Positions 50,140 to 58,736 of a stretch of DNA of 64,000 bases are shown in pieces (positions within the stretch are counted from its first letter, which is position 1; every line of letters begins with the position of its first letter). The stretch is from CAZUCU01 sp964618845. Its GTDB lineage: Bacteria; Patescibacteriota; Minisyncoccia; Phycocordibacterales; JAACPR01. A model generated the notes under the pieces. That model was not told the DNA's origin, ran no database searches, and saw only the letters and a program-made list of their open reading frames with translations. The DNA is taken from contig CAZUCU010000001.1 in assembly GCA_964618845.1 (NCBI GenBank), positions 1 to 64,000 of the forward strand. Reading direction: 5' to 3'. The position numbers and the translations under genes were made by a program.

Positions 50140-51840
50140 TTATCTATCTGGTTCTATTTGATAATAATTTATCAAATATTTCACAATTTCACTAAAAGGT
50201 AAAGTCAAAGAATCAGCAGAATATAAAACTCCGTGTGGTTCAACTGCATAAAGTAAAATTATAAACTTGGGATCAAAAGCAGGAAAATATCCTATAAAGG
50301 AATGTAGATATTTATCTTCTGAATATTTTCCATTTTCTACAACTTGAGCAGTCCCTGTTTTGGCTGCAATTGAATAATTCTTCATAGAAATTTTTCCTCC
50401 CAAAAGAGCTTCGTCTACTGCCTTTACCAACATAGAAGAAACTTGAGCTGTAGTTTCTCCATTAAAGATTTTTATTTTTTCTTTTGGTTTTATTTCTTCC
50501 TCCTTGTTTAAGGAATATTTAATTGATTTTACGACATGTGGATAAATCAAATAACCACCATTTGCCAATGTATTTAAAGCTCTTATTGTTTGAATAGGAG
50601 AAACCGCTATTCCCTGTCCAAAAGAAGCACTTGCTATTTCTATACTTCGCAAAGAATTCAAATTATCAATTTTTGATCCTACTTCATTTGGTAAATCGAT
50701 CTCTGTTTTTTGATCAAAGATTTTTTTTATATAATCTCTAAATTTTGATTCTCCTACTAATAAGGCCACATGAGCTGCTCCCAAATTAAGAGATTTGTTC
50801 AAAACTTCTTGCATATTAACTACACCATGGGGCTTTTTATCATGATTATAAAAAGTTTCTCCATTTAGGGTCATACTACCCAAATCATTATATGTACTAT
50901 TAGGAGATATTTTATTTTCTTCAATACCAATCGCAATTGTCAGTGGTTTAATAATTGATCCCATCTGATAAATACTCTCTACAATATCATTATTAAAGAT
51001 AGAGACATTTTCTTCTTTACCAAAATTATTTAAATCAAAAGTTGGATTTAGAGCCATAGCATAGATTTCTCCATTTTCTGGATTCATTATAATAATACCA
51101 ACCTTTTGTGGATTCCACTGTTTATTTATTTTAGAAATGGTTTCTTCTGCAAATGTTTGGACATTTGGTTCTATAGTTAAAACAATAGACTCTAAATTTT
51201 CTTTTGTGTTCTTTTTCTCATTTGGTCTCGAAAAAAGTTGCACAAAAAAATTTTTAAACAAGACATTTTTTTCCTTTATTAGTAAGTCATTAAACTGCCT
51301 TTCTAAACCATATGTCCCAGTTAAATTATCACCCCTATATGACAAAAACCCTATTATATGAGCTGCTAATTCTTTACCGGGATAAAATCTAAATTTTTTC
51401 TCATCATTAGAGATTCCTTGTAATCTTAATTTCATTACCCTCTCTGTGATTTCTTTACTTACATTATTTGCAATCAATTCTGAACTATCATTTTTTTTCG
51501 TTGCTTTAACAAAAAATTCCTCGGCGTTTAGGCTTATTTCTGCTGACAAAATATTAAAAACGTCTTCTGGATTTTTGATAACTCTTGGATCAATAAAAAT
51601 ATTATAATTTGATTTATCGATCGCTGCAAAAAATTCTTTTCCATCTTTATATTTTAAAATAATAGCTCCCCTATCAATATAATCTGGAGAAAATTCTACA
51701 TATTGTTTATTTGAAATTTCTTTATAAGAATCAAATTTATTAACTTGTAAATCATAAAGTTTAAAAATAATTAAGATAAAAAAAATGGCAAAAAATAAAG
51801 TAAATAATCTTATCCAAAATATACTAATTTGAGATTGCAT
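50140..51840 (-). CDS. ftsI: Division transpeptidase FtsI (class B PBP3)
   Basis: Cross-links septal peptidoglycan with FtsW. Domains: membrane anchor (about 8-28), pedestal domain, transpeptidase domain with SIIKPLTIA (Ser-x-x-Lys near residue 295), SLNLGAAH (SxN) and AAKTGTAQV (KTG near 492). Length 566 is usual. Its start overlaps ftsL by 17 bases. No PASTA domains. It is in the dcw order directly after ftsL. Confidence 0.94.
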   Translation of the reverse strand: MQSQISIFWIRLFTLFFAIFFILIIFKLYDLQVNKFDSYKEISNKQYVEFSPDYIDRGAIILKYKDGKEFFAAIDKSNYNIFIDPRVIKNPEDVFNILSAEISLNAEEFFVKATKKNDSSELIANNVSKEITERVMKLRLQGISNDEKKFRFYPGKELAAHIIGFLSYRGDNLTGTYGLERQFNDLLIKEKNVLFKNFFVQLFSRPNEKKNTKENLESIVLTIEPNVQTFAEETISKINKQWNPQKVGIIIMNPENGEIYAMALNPTFDLNNFGKEENVSIFNNDIVESIYQMGSIIKPLTIAIGIEENKISPNSTYNDLGSMTLNGETFYNHDKKPHGVVNMQEVLNKSLNLGAAHVALLVGESKFRDYIKKIFDQKTEIDLPNEVGSKIDNLNSLRSIEIASASFGQGIAVSPIQTIRALNTLANGGYLIYPHVVKSIKYSLNKEEEIKPKEKIKIFNGETTAQVSSMLVKAVDEALLGGKISMKNYSIAAKTGTAQVVENGKYSEDKYLHSFIGYFPAFDPKFIILLYAVEPHGVLYSADSLTLPFSEIVKYLINYYQIEPDR

Positions 51841-52144
51841 TTATAGCAGTTTTTGGATTCTTTTTAATAAAAACGATATCAGAAATTTCAACAAAACCAT
51901 TTTCTAAAGCCATTTCTCTATTTATTGTTCTTTTAACATCTACCATTTGAAATTCTGTTTCACTTATTTGTGATTTTATATCAGAAATTTTCTCTTCTAA
52001 ATTTTGAATACTAATAGCATAAGAGATTGATAATTGATATGAATATATATAAATAAAAATTGAAACAACAATAAAAATTATAGACAAAAATGATAAGTTA
52101 TATGTTGATAAAATATTTATTTTTAGGTTTTTTGTTTTATTCAT
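51824..52144 (-). CDS. ftsL: FtsL-like division protein
   Basis: 106 residues: short cytoplasmic basic start, one membrane helix (about 14-36) and a periplasm-side coiled coil (IQNLEEKISDIKSQISETEF). Sequence alone is weak, as usual for FtsL. Position between rsmH and ftsI, with overlaps on both sides (8 and 17 bases), supports the call. It would recruit and regulate FtsW-FtsI together with FtsB and FtsQ, which are not in the window. Confidence 0.75.
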   Translation of the reverse strand: MNKTKNLKINILSTYNLSFLSIIFIVVSIFIYIYSYQLSISYAISIQNLEEKISDIKSQISETEFQMVDVKRTINREMALENGFVEISDIVFIKKNPKTAINAISN

Positions 52145-53036
52145 ATAATTTTTCTAATATTCTTAATTTTGCACTTCTTGATCTTGAGTTATTTTCTAAT
52201 TCACTTTTCTTCGGAATTATTGGCTTTTTATTAATTCTTTTGGCCCTTTTAGTCTTTTCTTTATGGATCATAAATCTTTTTACAATCCTATCTTCTATAG
52301 AATGAAAAGAAATTACTAACAATCTGCCTCCCTTTTTTAAGTAATCAAAAGTTTTGTTCAAAGTAATAGATAGACCATCAAATTCATCGTTTACAACAAT
52401 TCTAAGTGCTTGAAAAGTCTTTGTTGCTGGATGAATTTTTCCATAATGATAAAATTTTGGGGTTGCTTTTTTAATTATATCTACTAATTCAAAAGTGGTT
52501 TTTATTTCCTTGGTTTTTCTTTCATCCACAATTTTTTTAGCAATTTTTTTAGCATACTTCTCTTCTCCAAAACCATAAATAATATCTGCTAATGACTCTT
52601 CACTAAAAGTATTAACAATCATCTTTGCTGTTAAATCCGAGGATTCCAGATTCTTTTTCATTGTCATAAGTAGTGGTTCATCTTTTTGAAAAGTAAAACC
52701 CCTACCCGAAGATTCTAATTGTTCAGAACTAATTCCCAGATCAAGTAAAAATGCGTCAACTTTTTCAACACCATTTTTATCTAAAATTTTATCAAATTGA
52801 GTGTTAGAGGATTTTTCCAAAATAATTTTAGATTTTGAGTTTTCCAAATAATTAGCAGATCTTTTAATAGCATCAATATCTTTATCAATTCCGATTATAA
52901 TTAGATTATTCAAACCTAATTTAGAAACCGCTTGGCTATGCCCCGCACTACCCAGAGTTAAATCTACAAAAACAGCATTATCTTTTAATTTTAGATTTTC
53001 TATTACTTCTTGTAAAAGAACAGGTTTGTGTCTCAT
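52137..53036 (-). CDS. rsmH: 16S rRNA m4C1402 methyltransferase RsmH
   Basis: Formerly MraW. 299 residues: HKPVLLQEVIENLKL at the start, the SAM-binding GIDKDIDAIKRS block, FLLDLGISSEQLESSGRGF, and the C-terminal LVISFHSIEDRIVKRFM. Conserved second gene of dcw clusters. It starts 2 bases after the mraZ stop. Confidence 0.96.
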   Translation of the reverse strand: MRHKPVLLQEVIENLKLKDNAVFVDLTLGSAGHSQAVSKLGLNNLIIIGIDKDIDAIKRSANYLENSKSKIILEKSSNTQFDKILDKNGVEKVDAFLLDLGISSEQLESSGRGFTFQKDEPLLMTMKKNLESSDLTAKMIVNTFSEESLADIIYGFGEEKYAKKIAKKIVDERKTKEIKTTFELVDIIKKATPKFYHYGKIHPATKTFQALRIVVNDEFDGLSITLNKTFDYLKKGGRLLVISFHSIEDRIVKRFMIHKEKTKRAKRINKKPIIPKKSELENNSRSRSAKLRILEKLYE

Positions 53037-53038
53037 GT

Positions 53039-53473
53039 TTAAATTGCTCCTATTTCCCCCAATTTTTCTGCCATTTGATCAGCATTCTTGGTAACTTGAA
53101 ATTTGTACTTTTCCCAACTATCTTCATCCCAAACTTCAATTCGATTGTATACACCAGCAAAAACAACTTTAGTTTTTATGTTTGCAAATTTTTTTAAATT
53201 TTCTGGAATTAATATTCTTCCAACGGAATCAACATTTATTTCTGTTGCTCCTGACAAGAAAAAACGATTAAATCCTCTTTTATCTGCTTGTCCCATTCCA
53301 AGCTCTCCAACTTTGGATGCAATTTTTTCCCATCCTTTAACAGGATAGATAAAGAGACAATTATCTAATCCTTGTGTAATGATTAATCTTTTTCCAAGCA
53401 CACTTCTAAACTTACTAGGAAGTGAAATCCTTTTTTTTTCATCAAGTGTGTGTTTGTACTCTCCGATTAACAT
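53039..53473 (-). CDS. mraZ: Transcriptional regulator MraZ
   Basis: AbrB-like double-fold protein that binds repeats before its own operon. 144 residues with MLIGEYKHTLDEKKRISLPSKFR as the first and FFLSGATEINVDSVGRILIPENL as the second swapped-hairpin unit (quoted in parts). The operator described below is the evidence for self-control of the dcw genes. First gene of the unit. Confidence 0.95.
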   Translation of the reverse strand: MLIGEYKHTLDEKKRISLPSKFRSVLGKRLIITQGLDNCLFIYPVKGWEKIASKVGELGMGQADKRGFNRFFLSGATEINVDSVGRILIPENLKKFANIKTKVVFAGVYNRIEVWDEDSWEKYKFQVTKNADQMAEKLGEIGAI

Positions 53474-53484
53474 TTCATATATTT

Positions 53485-53522
53485 ACCACTTTATCCCACT
53501 TGATTAATATTATAACCCACTA
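53485..53522 (-). promoter_or_regulatory. MraZ operator and mraZ promoter
   Basis: Minus strand reads AGTGGG, then 16 bases with TATAAT (53509-53514), then CAAGTGGGATAAAGTGGT. The AAGTGG boxes at 53485-53492 and 53495-53502 are 10 bases apart, and the third (53516-53522) is two turns further. This fits the known MraZ box of repeated AAAGTGKNNN and overlaps the -10, predicting repression or tuning. Confidence 0.8.
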
Positions 53523-53625
53523 TTTAACATTTTGCACAAATAGTTATCCACAGCATAAGACGAAGCGCAAAATAAAAAATTCAAAATTCAAAATAAAATT
53601 TATTTTCTTTTTTTAGTGAGAACTG
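53523..53625. other. Gap between mraZ promoter and hairpin
   Basis: Contains one perfect DnaA-box sequence TTATCCACA (53544-53552) and short repeats of the word AAATTCAAA (53577-53600). No gene. With the MraZ operator and the hairpin below, it makes up the 316-base gap 53474-53789. Confidence 0.5.
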
Positions 53626-53790
53626 ATCTTCCCAAAATAAAATTAAATATCTTTCGAGAACCGTGTTTGAGCGGGAGGATGATTATATTTTTTATAAAGC
53701 ATATACCCCGTCTGACGGGGTGTAACGAAAATGGCAATCGTGTCTAGAGCGAGTTTTCGAGAAAGATATATAATTTTATTTTGGGAGGAT
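53626..53790. repeat. Long hairpin element after lysS
   Basis: 30-base arms at 53626-53655 and 53761-53790 match at 28 positions; the right arm reaches the lysS stop codon. Core words are CGAGAACCGTGTTTGAGCG (left) and GAGCGAGTTTTCGAGA (right), and a CCCCG-TCTGA-CGGGG mini-hairpin (53706-53720) sits in the loop. Related in core to 43563-43674 and more distantly to 15107-15200. Confidence 0.8.
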
Positions 53791-55265
53791 TATTCGAGTC
53801 GTGGTTTCATTAAAGGAAAGAGTTGTGTTTCTCTTATGGGTTTATCTATCAAAAAAGCAAAGAGCCTTTCTCCTACTCCAAAACCAAAATTAGGTGGCAT
53901 TCCATATTCAAGCATTTCAACAAATTCATTGTCACTCATCATTGCTTCTTTGTCTCCTTCCTTTATTAATTTATTTTGAATATCAAAACGATTTTTTTGA
54001 TCAATAGGATCATTTAACTCTGCGTGGGCTCTACCAATTTCACTTCCAGCAATTATAATCTGAAACATTTCTGTCTTTCTATTATCTTTTTCGTTTTCTT
54101 TTGAAAGTGGAGCAACGAGTTTTGGATGATTTACCAAAAAAACAGGACCTGAAATGTTTTTTCTACAATATTTCCAAAGAGCATCGGTCATTCTTTCTTT
54201 GTTTTTTCCTTCAAATTTTATTTCCAATTTTTCAAGAACTTTTTCCATTTCATTTTCATTTGCTTCCAAAACATCAACTCCTGTTTGTTTTTTAACTTCA
54301 TCAACATAATCAATTTCTTTCCACTCAGAAGCCAAATCAAATTTATGACCTCTTGTTTTAAACTTAGTTTTTCCAAAAACATCTTCCGCAATTTTTATAT
54401 ATAAATCTCTAACAAGCTTTTTCCCCTCTTCCAAATTCATATAGGAAGCATAAAATTCCATATTAGTAAATTCTTGTAAGTGTTCTGCGCTCCCCCCTTC
54501 ATTTCTAAAAATCCTTCCTATTTCAAAAGTTCTTGGAAATCCAGCTGCCATTAATCTTTTTTGCCAAAGTTCACCAACAGAAATTCGAAGATATATATCT
54601 ATATCAAAATCATTATGATGAGTTTGAAACGGTCTTGCCTCTGCTCCTCCTGTTGTTATTTCCAAATATGGAGTCTCTACTTCTAAAAAATTTTTATTTA
54701 GCAAAAACTCTCTCATTGTTTGCCAAAATTTTGCTTTTTTGTAGAAAATCTTTTTTGCGTCATCATCAAACAATAAATCTAAATATCTTTTTCTAAATCT
54801 TTCATCTTCGTCTTTTATTCCATAAAAACTATCGGGAATTGGAAGAAGGGATTTGGTCAAAATTCTCCAAGATACAACATCCAGACTTTCTTGCCCAGAT
54901 TTTGTAATAAAAGGTTTTCCTTTTACTTCAATAAAATCTCCAATGTCTACAGTGTCTTTAAAAAGAATAAAGGCATCTTCTATTTCTTTATCAAAATAAG
55001 AAATATTGTTTTCTTTTTTTAAAACTATTTGAAATTTAGAGGTACCATCAAATATATCGACAAATATTATCGCCCCTTGTCCACGTTGAGACATTATTCT
55101 ACCAACAACTATTAGCTCTTGATTTTGTAATTTATCAAAATAATCAACAATCTCTTTGAGATTGTGGGTTTTTAATGACTTACTTGGATAAACATTTATC
55201 CCCAAAGTTTCTAATTTTTTTCTTTTTTTGAGCCTTATGGCTCGTAATTCTTCATGTGATGCCAT
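53790..55265 (-). CDS. lysS: Lysyl-tRNA synthetase (class II)
   Basis: 491 residues. OB-fold anticodon-binding domain first (VVGRIMSQRGQGAIIFVDI), then the class II core: motif 1 region FLLNKNFLEVETPYLE, motif 2 around FEIGRIFRNEGGSAEHLQEF, and motif 3 GVGERLFAFLIDKPIRE. Extended -10 TGGTATAAT (minus strand 55272-55280) ends 6 bases before the ATG. Confidence 0.96.
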   Translation of the reverse strand: MASHEELRAIRLKKRKKLETLGINVYPSKSLKTHNLKEIVDYFDKLQNQELIVVGRIMSQRGQGAIIFVDIFDGTSKFQIVLKKENNISYFDKEIEDAFILFKDTVDIGDFIEVKGKPFITKSGQESLDVVSWRILTKSLLPIPDSFYGIKDEDERFRKRYLDLLFDDDAKKIFYKKAKFWQTMREFLLNKNFLEVETPYLEITTGGAEARPFQTHHNDFDIDIYLRISVGELWQKRLMAAGFPRTFEIGRIFRNEGGSAEHLQEFTNMEFYASYMNLEEGKKLVRDLYIKIAEDVFGKTKFKTRGHKFDLASEWKEIDYVDEVKKQTGVDVLEANENEMEKVLEKLEIKFEGKNKERMTDALWKYCRKNISGPVFLVNHPKLVAPLSKENEKDNRKTEMFQIIIAGSEIGRAHAELNDPIDQKNRFDIQNKLIKEGDKEAMMSDNEFVEMLEYGMPPNFGFGVGERLFAFLIDKPIRETQLFPLMKPRLE

Positions 55266-55271
55266 GAAAAG

Positions 55272-55280
55272 ATTATACCA
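55272..55280 (-). promoter_or_regulatory. Extended -10 of lysS
   Basis: Minus strand TGGTATAAT, hexamer 55272-55277, six bases before ATG 55265. Confidence 0.7.
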
Positions 55281-55745
55281 TTATTTTACATCAATAATCT
55301 TATATTCAATTTTTCCTCTTGCCGTTTTAAATTCAAAAGTCTCCCCCTTTTTCTTTCCAAGAATAGACTGGCCAAGAGGAGATTGGTTAGAGATTTTATT
55401 TTGAGTAATGTCAGCTTCTTCTGAACCCACAATAACAAAAGTTTGCTTCTCTGAAGAGGGGGTTCTGAGGACAACAACTTGTGAACCAATTTCTACAGTA
55501 TTACTTTTTTTATGCTCAACAATTTCTGAGCTTTTCAAAATATTTTCTATTTGAGAAATTCGAAATTCTATTTGCGCTTGTCTATCACGGGCTTCATGAT
55601 ACTCAGCATTTTCTGATAAATCACCCATACCTTTTGCGACTTGCAATTGTTCTGCAATTTCTCTTCTTTTATTTGTCTGAAGTTCTGCTAATTCAGCTTG
55701 CAATTCTTCAAATTTTTCTTTTGTTAAATATTCTTTTTCCTCCAT
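55281..55745 (-). CDS. greA: Transcript cleavage factor GreA
   Basis: Rescues backtracked RNA polymerase. 154 residues: coiled-coil N-terminus (YLTKEKFEELQAELAELQTN, with DLSENAEYHEARDRQ, where the acidic tip Asp/Glu reaches the active site) and the FKBP-like C-terminal domain (ISNQSPLGQSILGKKKGE). Lies upstream of lysS, which has its own promoter. Confidence 0.95.
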   Translation of the reverse strand: MEEKEYLTKEKFEELQAELAELQTNKRREIAEQLQVAKGMGDLSENAEYHEARDRQAQIEFRISQIENILKSSEIVEHKKSNTVEIGSQVVVLRTPSSEKQTFVIVGSEEADITQNKISNQSPLGQSILGKKKGETFEFKTARGKIEYKIIDVK

Positions 55746-55877
55746 TAAAATATAAGTAAATAATAATTAAAGAGACATTATACTTTTTTTCTTTTAGAAG
55801 TAAAGGACTTTTTTCAGTTAACACTCTGAGGTGACAAATTGGCTTTTTAAAGGTAACAAGTGTTAGCCAAAAAAATA

Positions 55878-57566
55878 TTAAAGATATTCCTGTCTATAAA
55901 GATTCATCCATTCAAAAACCTGTTTCATCACGGCAACTCCTCCTACCAGATTGACTGTGCCCCCCCTTTCCATTATGACAACAAAAGCGTACTTTGGATT
56001 TTCATAAGGGAAAAAACCAATAAGAGATGAGTTAACTTTATCTTTTAAAATTCCGATTTCTGCAGTACCAGTTTTGGCTGCTACTTTTACAAAAGGAAAG
56101 TCTAAACTTTTTACCCTGCCATCAGTAACTGCTAAACGCATTCCTTCTTTTACGGTTTTATAAACCCAAGGTTCAATATAGTTTAATTCTCTTTCAACTT
56201 CTGAATTAGAATTCAATAAAATTTTTGGTTTCAAAATCTTCCCTTCATTTGCTATCATAGCAACTCCCCTAACAGCTTGAATTGGGGTAATTTGAAAGCC
56301 ATATTGTCCAATAGAAGTAAAATAAGTATCCCCAAGACGCCAGATATCACCATCAAAATTTTCTGATTTCCATTTTGGATTCGGCACTGTACCAGAAAGC
56401 ATTGAAGAAATTTCTCCGTTTACAGGATTTCCAAAACCATAATCTCTCATATATTTTTCAATTCTTGAAATACCCAAACCCTCTATGTCTTCATATCCTC
56501 CTCCAACAACATAAAAATAAATATTAGAAGAAACGGCCAATGCTTCTTTTATATTTACTGGTCCATAAGCTTGAAAATCACTAAAATAACTTGGATTATC
56601 AGGGTCATAAGGATTTGGAACTACCAACTCGCCTTTGGAGACAATTTTTGTAGTCGGATCAATAACTTTTTCATTTAAGGCTGCTAATGCCATAAAGGGT
56701 TTGACTATAGACCCAGGAGTATAAAGACCCTGAATGGCTCGATTTAAAAAAGGATTTCGAGAATCTGAACTTATTTGTTTTAAATATTCTTGATCCCCAT
56801 CCGTTAATTTATTTGAATTAATTTCTGGATAAGTAGTTAAAGCCAAAATTTGTCCTGTATTAACATCCATTATAATCGCGCTACCACCTACATAACCGAC
56901 ATTATCCGCAATTTCTTTTACTGATTGATACAACTTTTCTTGTAAACCTAAATCTATACTCAATTTTATACTATCACCTTGTTTGGGATTTAAAATCACA
57001 TTCTTAGAAATAATTTCATCCAGCGCATTGGTTTCAACAATTGTCGTTCCATTTATACCAGATAAAATATCATCAAATATTTTTTCGACACCATCAATTC
57101 CTCTATAATTTAGCTCGTAATAAAAACCTTTACTATCTTTTTTGGGATATTTTATATAACCAATTAGATTTCCTATTCCATCTTTTTTGGCATAAATTCT
57201 TTTGGCAAAATCATTATCTTTTTGTGGTTCATTCCATGCTATCAATTCTCCATTCCGATCTAAAATATTTCCCCTACTTGCAAAGATAACTGAGTGATTT
57301 AACCGATTATTTTCGCTCAAATTTTGGTAAGTTTGGCCTTCTATTATCTGTAATTTAAAAATTCTGTATGACAAAAAACACAAAATAAAAAAGAAAAAAA
57401 GGGATAAAAATCGAATAGATTTTTTTGAAACAGGTTTTTCAATCCTTCCTTCAAATTGATCTTTATCAAATTCAGGTAAATTTTGAGAATCTAAAAAAAT
57501 TTCATCAGGATCAATATTTTTATTGTAGATTCTTTTTTCTTTTTTATTTAAAAATTTTTTAATCAT
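55878..57566 (-). CDS. mrdA: Elongation transpeptidase PBP2 (MrdA)
   Basis: Class B PBP of the elongasome; 562 residues. Long acidic cytoplasmic start, membrane helix (about 50-68), pedestal, and a transpeptidase domain with TPGSIVKPFMALAAL (Ser near 284), SSNIYFYVVGGG (SxN) and AAKTGTAEIG (KTG near 495). Placed with mreB, mreC and the MreD-like gene, so PBP2 rather than FtsI. The cognate RodA is not in this cluster. Confidence 0.94.
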   Translation of the reverse strand: MIKKFLNKKEKRIYNKNIDPDEIFLDSQNLPEFDKDQFEGRIEKPVSKKSIRFLSLFFFFILCFLSYRIFKLQIIEGQTYQNLSENNRLNHSVIFASRGNILDRNGELIAWNEPQKDNDFAKRIYAKKDGIGNLIGYIKYPKKDSKGFYYELNYRGIDGVEKIFDDILSGINGTTIVETNALDEIISKNVILNPKQGDSIKLSIDLGLQEKLYQSVKEIADNVGYVGGSAIIMDVNTGQILALTTYPEINSNKLTDGDQEYLKQISSDSRNPFLNRAIQGLYTPGSIVKPFMALAALNEKVIDPTTKIVSKGELVVPNPYDPDNPSYFSDFQAYGPVNIKEALAVSSNIYFYVVGGGYEDIEGLGISRIEKYMRDYGFGNPVNGEISSMLSGTVPNPKWKSENFDGDIWRLGDTYFTSIGQYGFQITPIQAVRGVAMIANEGKILKPKILLNSNSEVERELNYIEPWVYKTVKEGMRLAVTDGRVKSLDFPFVKVAAKTGTAEIGILKDKVNSSLIGFFPYENPKYAFVVIMERGGTVNLVGGVAVMKQVFEWMNLYRQEYL

Positions 57567-57567
57567 T

Positions 57568-57822
57568 TTAGTAGATAATTAAATTCTTTTTAAAATTTAA
57601 AACTAAAAACAAAAGAATTATCGCGAATAAAGTTATTGGATACGGAAAATCCAAAATATACATGCTCCCATACAAAACATCTGCCAAAATAGCAATAATA
57701 ATAATTTCATAAAATTTATCAAAATAAAATAATGAGGCCAAGGACAAAATTAAGACTAACCACCAAGGAAAAACAAAAAAAGAAAAAATTAACAAAACAC
57801 CCAAAATTACCCTTAAAATCAT
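57568..57822 (-). CDS. mreD: MreD-like small membrane protein
   Basis: 84 residues with three membrane segments, about half the length of standard MreD. No strong motif, but LADVLYGSMYILDFPYPIT resembles the MreD loop, and the position between mreC and mrdA is exactly that of mreD. Called on context; a reduced MreD is the inference. Confidence 0.6.
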   Translation of the reverse strand: MILRVILGVLLIFSFFVFPWWLVLILSLASLFYFDKFYEIIIIAILADVLYGSMYILDFPYPITLFAIILLFLVLNFKKNLIIY

Positions 57823-57898
57823 AGAAGTATTTTAGCACAAAAAATATATTAGTGGGTATTTATTTTTAGTATAAATTTAATCTATAATATTAAATATC

Positions 57899-58690
57899 TC
57901 ATTGGGAATCGTTTGGGGGGTTTTCTACTGAAACATAATTTATATCTCTAAAATCAATTGGAATATTAAAAAGAGCCTTTTTAAATAAATCATCTGAGGT
58001 AGAAGTTATTTTATTTATTACACCAAGTAAAATAATTTCATTTTCTGGATAAATTATAGGGTCCCCTTCTTTTATTTCAACATCTTTTGGTAAAATCATT
58101 TCATATTGTCCGCTTCCTTTTCCCAAGGCCTCAAATTGATTCCCATCAATTAGTTTTGCAGGTATTTTTGATTCAGAAGCAGAATAAAGTTTTGCGATAG
58201 CAATATTATCTCCTATTTCAACAATTTCACCCAAAATTACATTTTGATAATAGATTTTTTGTCCAATTTTGGACTCATCAAATTTTCCCCCTAAAAGAAA
58301 ATTGTCAAAACTAGAAAAAGGGGGTTTTAAAATCACTTTTGCTAACAAAGAATCTTTGGATTTTTCTTCTTTTTGAAAAAGTAAATCATTATACTCTTTT
58401 TTTAAAATTATATTTGACAAAACTTCAATTTTAAGATTTAGATTTTCTCTTTTTAAGAGCTGATTTTCTTTTTCCATTTTTTGTTTAGAAGAGAAAAAAA
58501 AGGAAATATTTGAAAAAGGTTTTAAAACTACCTCTTTGATATTCAAAATTGGTCCGGACATTAGCAAAGTAACTTTGTGAAGTGGTTTCCACTTAAAATA
58601 ATTAAAAATAAGAAAAATAATTATCAAAATAACTATAAAAAATCGAAAAAAACTTTTTTTGTCTTTTCGACTTTTTTTAATATTCGTCAT
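57899..58690 (-). CDS. mreC: Rod-shape protein MreC
   Basis: 263 residues: membrane helix (about 15-33), coiled coil (KQKMEKENQLLKRENLNLKIE) and the beta-barrel pair (LAKVILKPPFSSFDNFLLGG, then GDPIIYPENEIILLGVI). It scaffolds PBP2-RodA to MreB. Extended -10 TGATATAAT (minus strand 58697-58705) ends 6 bases before the ATG, so it can be transcribed apart from mreB. Confidence 0.92.
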   Translation of the reverse strand: MTNIKKSRKDKKSFFRFFIVILIIIFLIFNYFKWKPLHKVTLLMSGPILNIKEVVLKPFSNISFFFSSKQKMEKENQLLKRENLNLKIEVLSNIILKKEYNDLLFQKEEKSKDSLLAKVILKPPFSSFDNFLLGGKFDESKIGQKIYYQNVILGEIVEIGDNIAIAKLYSASESKIPAKLIDGNQFEALGKGSGQYEMILPKDVEIKEGDPIIYPENEIILLGVINKITSTSDDLFKKALFNIPIDFRDINYVSVENPPNDSQ

Positions 58691-58696
58691 GAACCA

Positions 58697-58705
58697 ATTA
58701 TATCA
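58697..58705 (-). promoter_or_regulatory. Extended -10 of mreC
   Basis: Minus strand TGATATAAT, hexamer 58697-58702, six bases before ATG 58690. Confidence 0.65.
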
Positions 58706-58736
58706 AAAAAATTATAATGTTCCGAATCTAAAAAAA

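Noticed and set aside
53544..53552. Perfect DnaA box TTATCCACA, with others at 62713-62721 and inside ftsI (50537-50545)
   Set aside because: The copies are isolated and far apart, with no clustered boxes, AT-rich unwinding element or dnaA gene nearby, so I do not call an origin.
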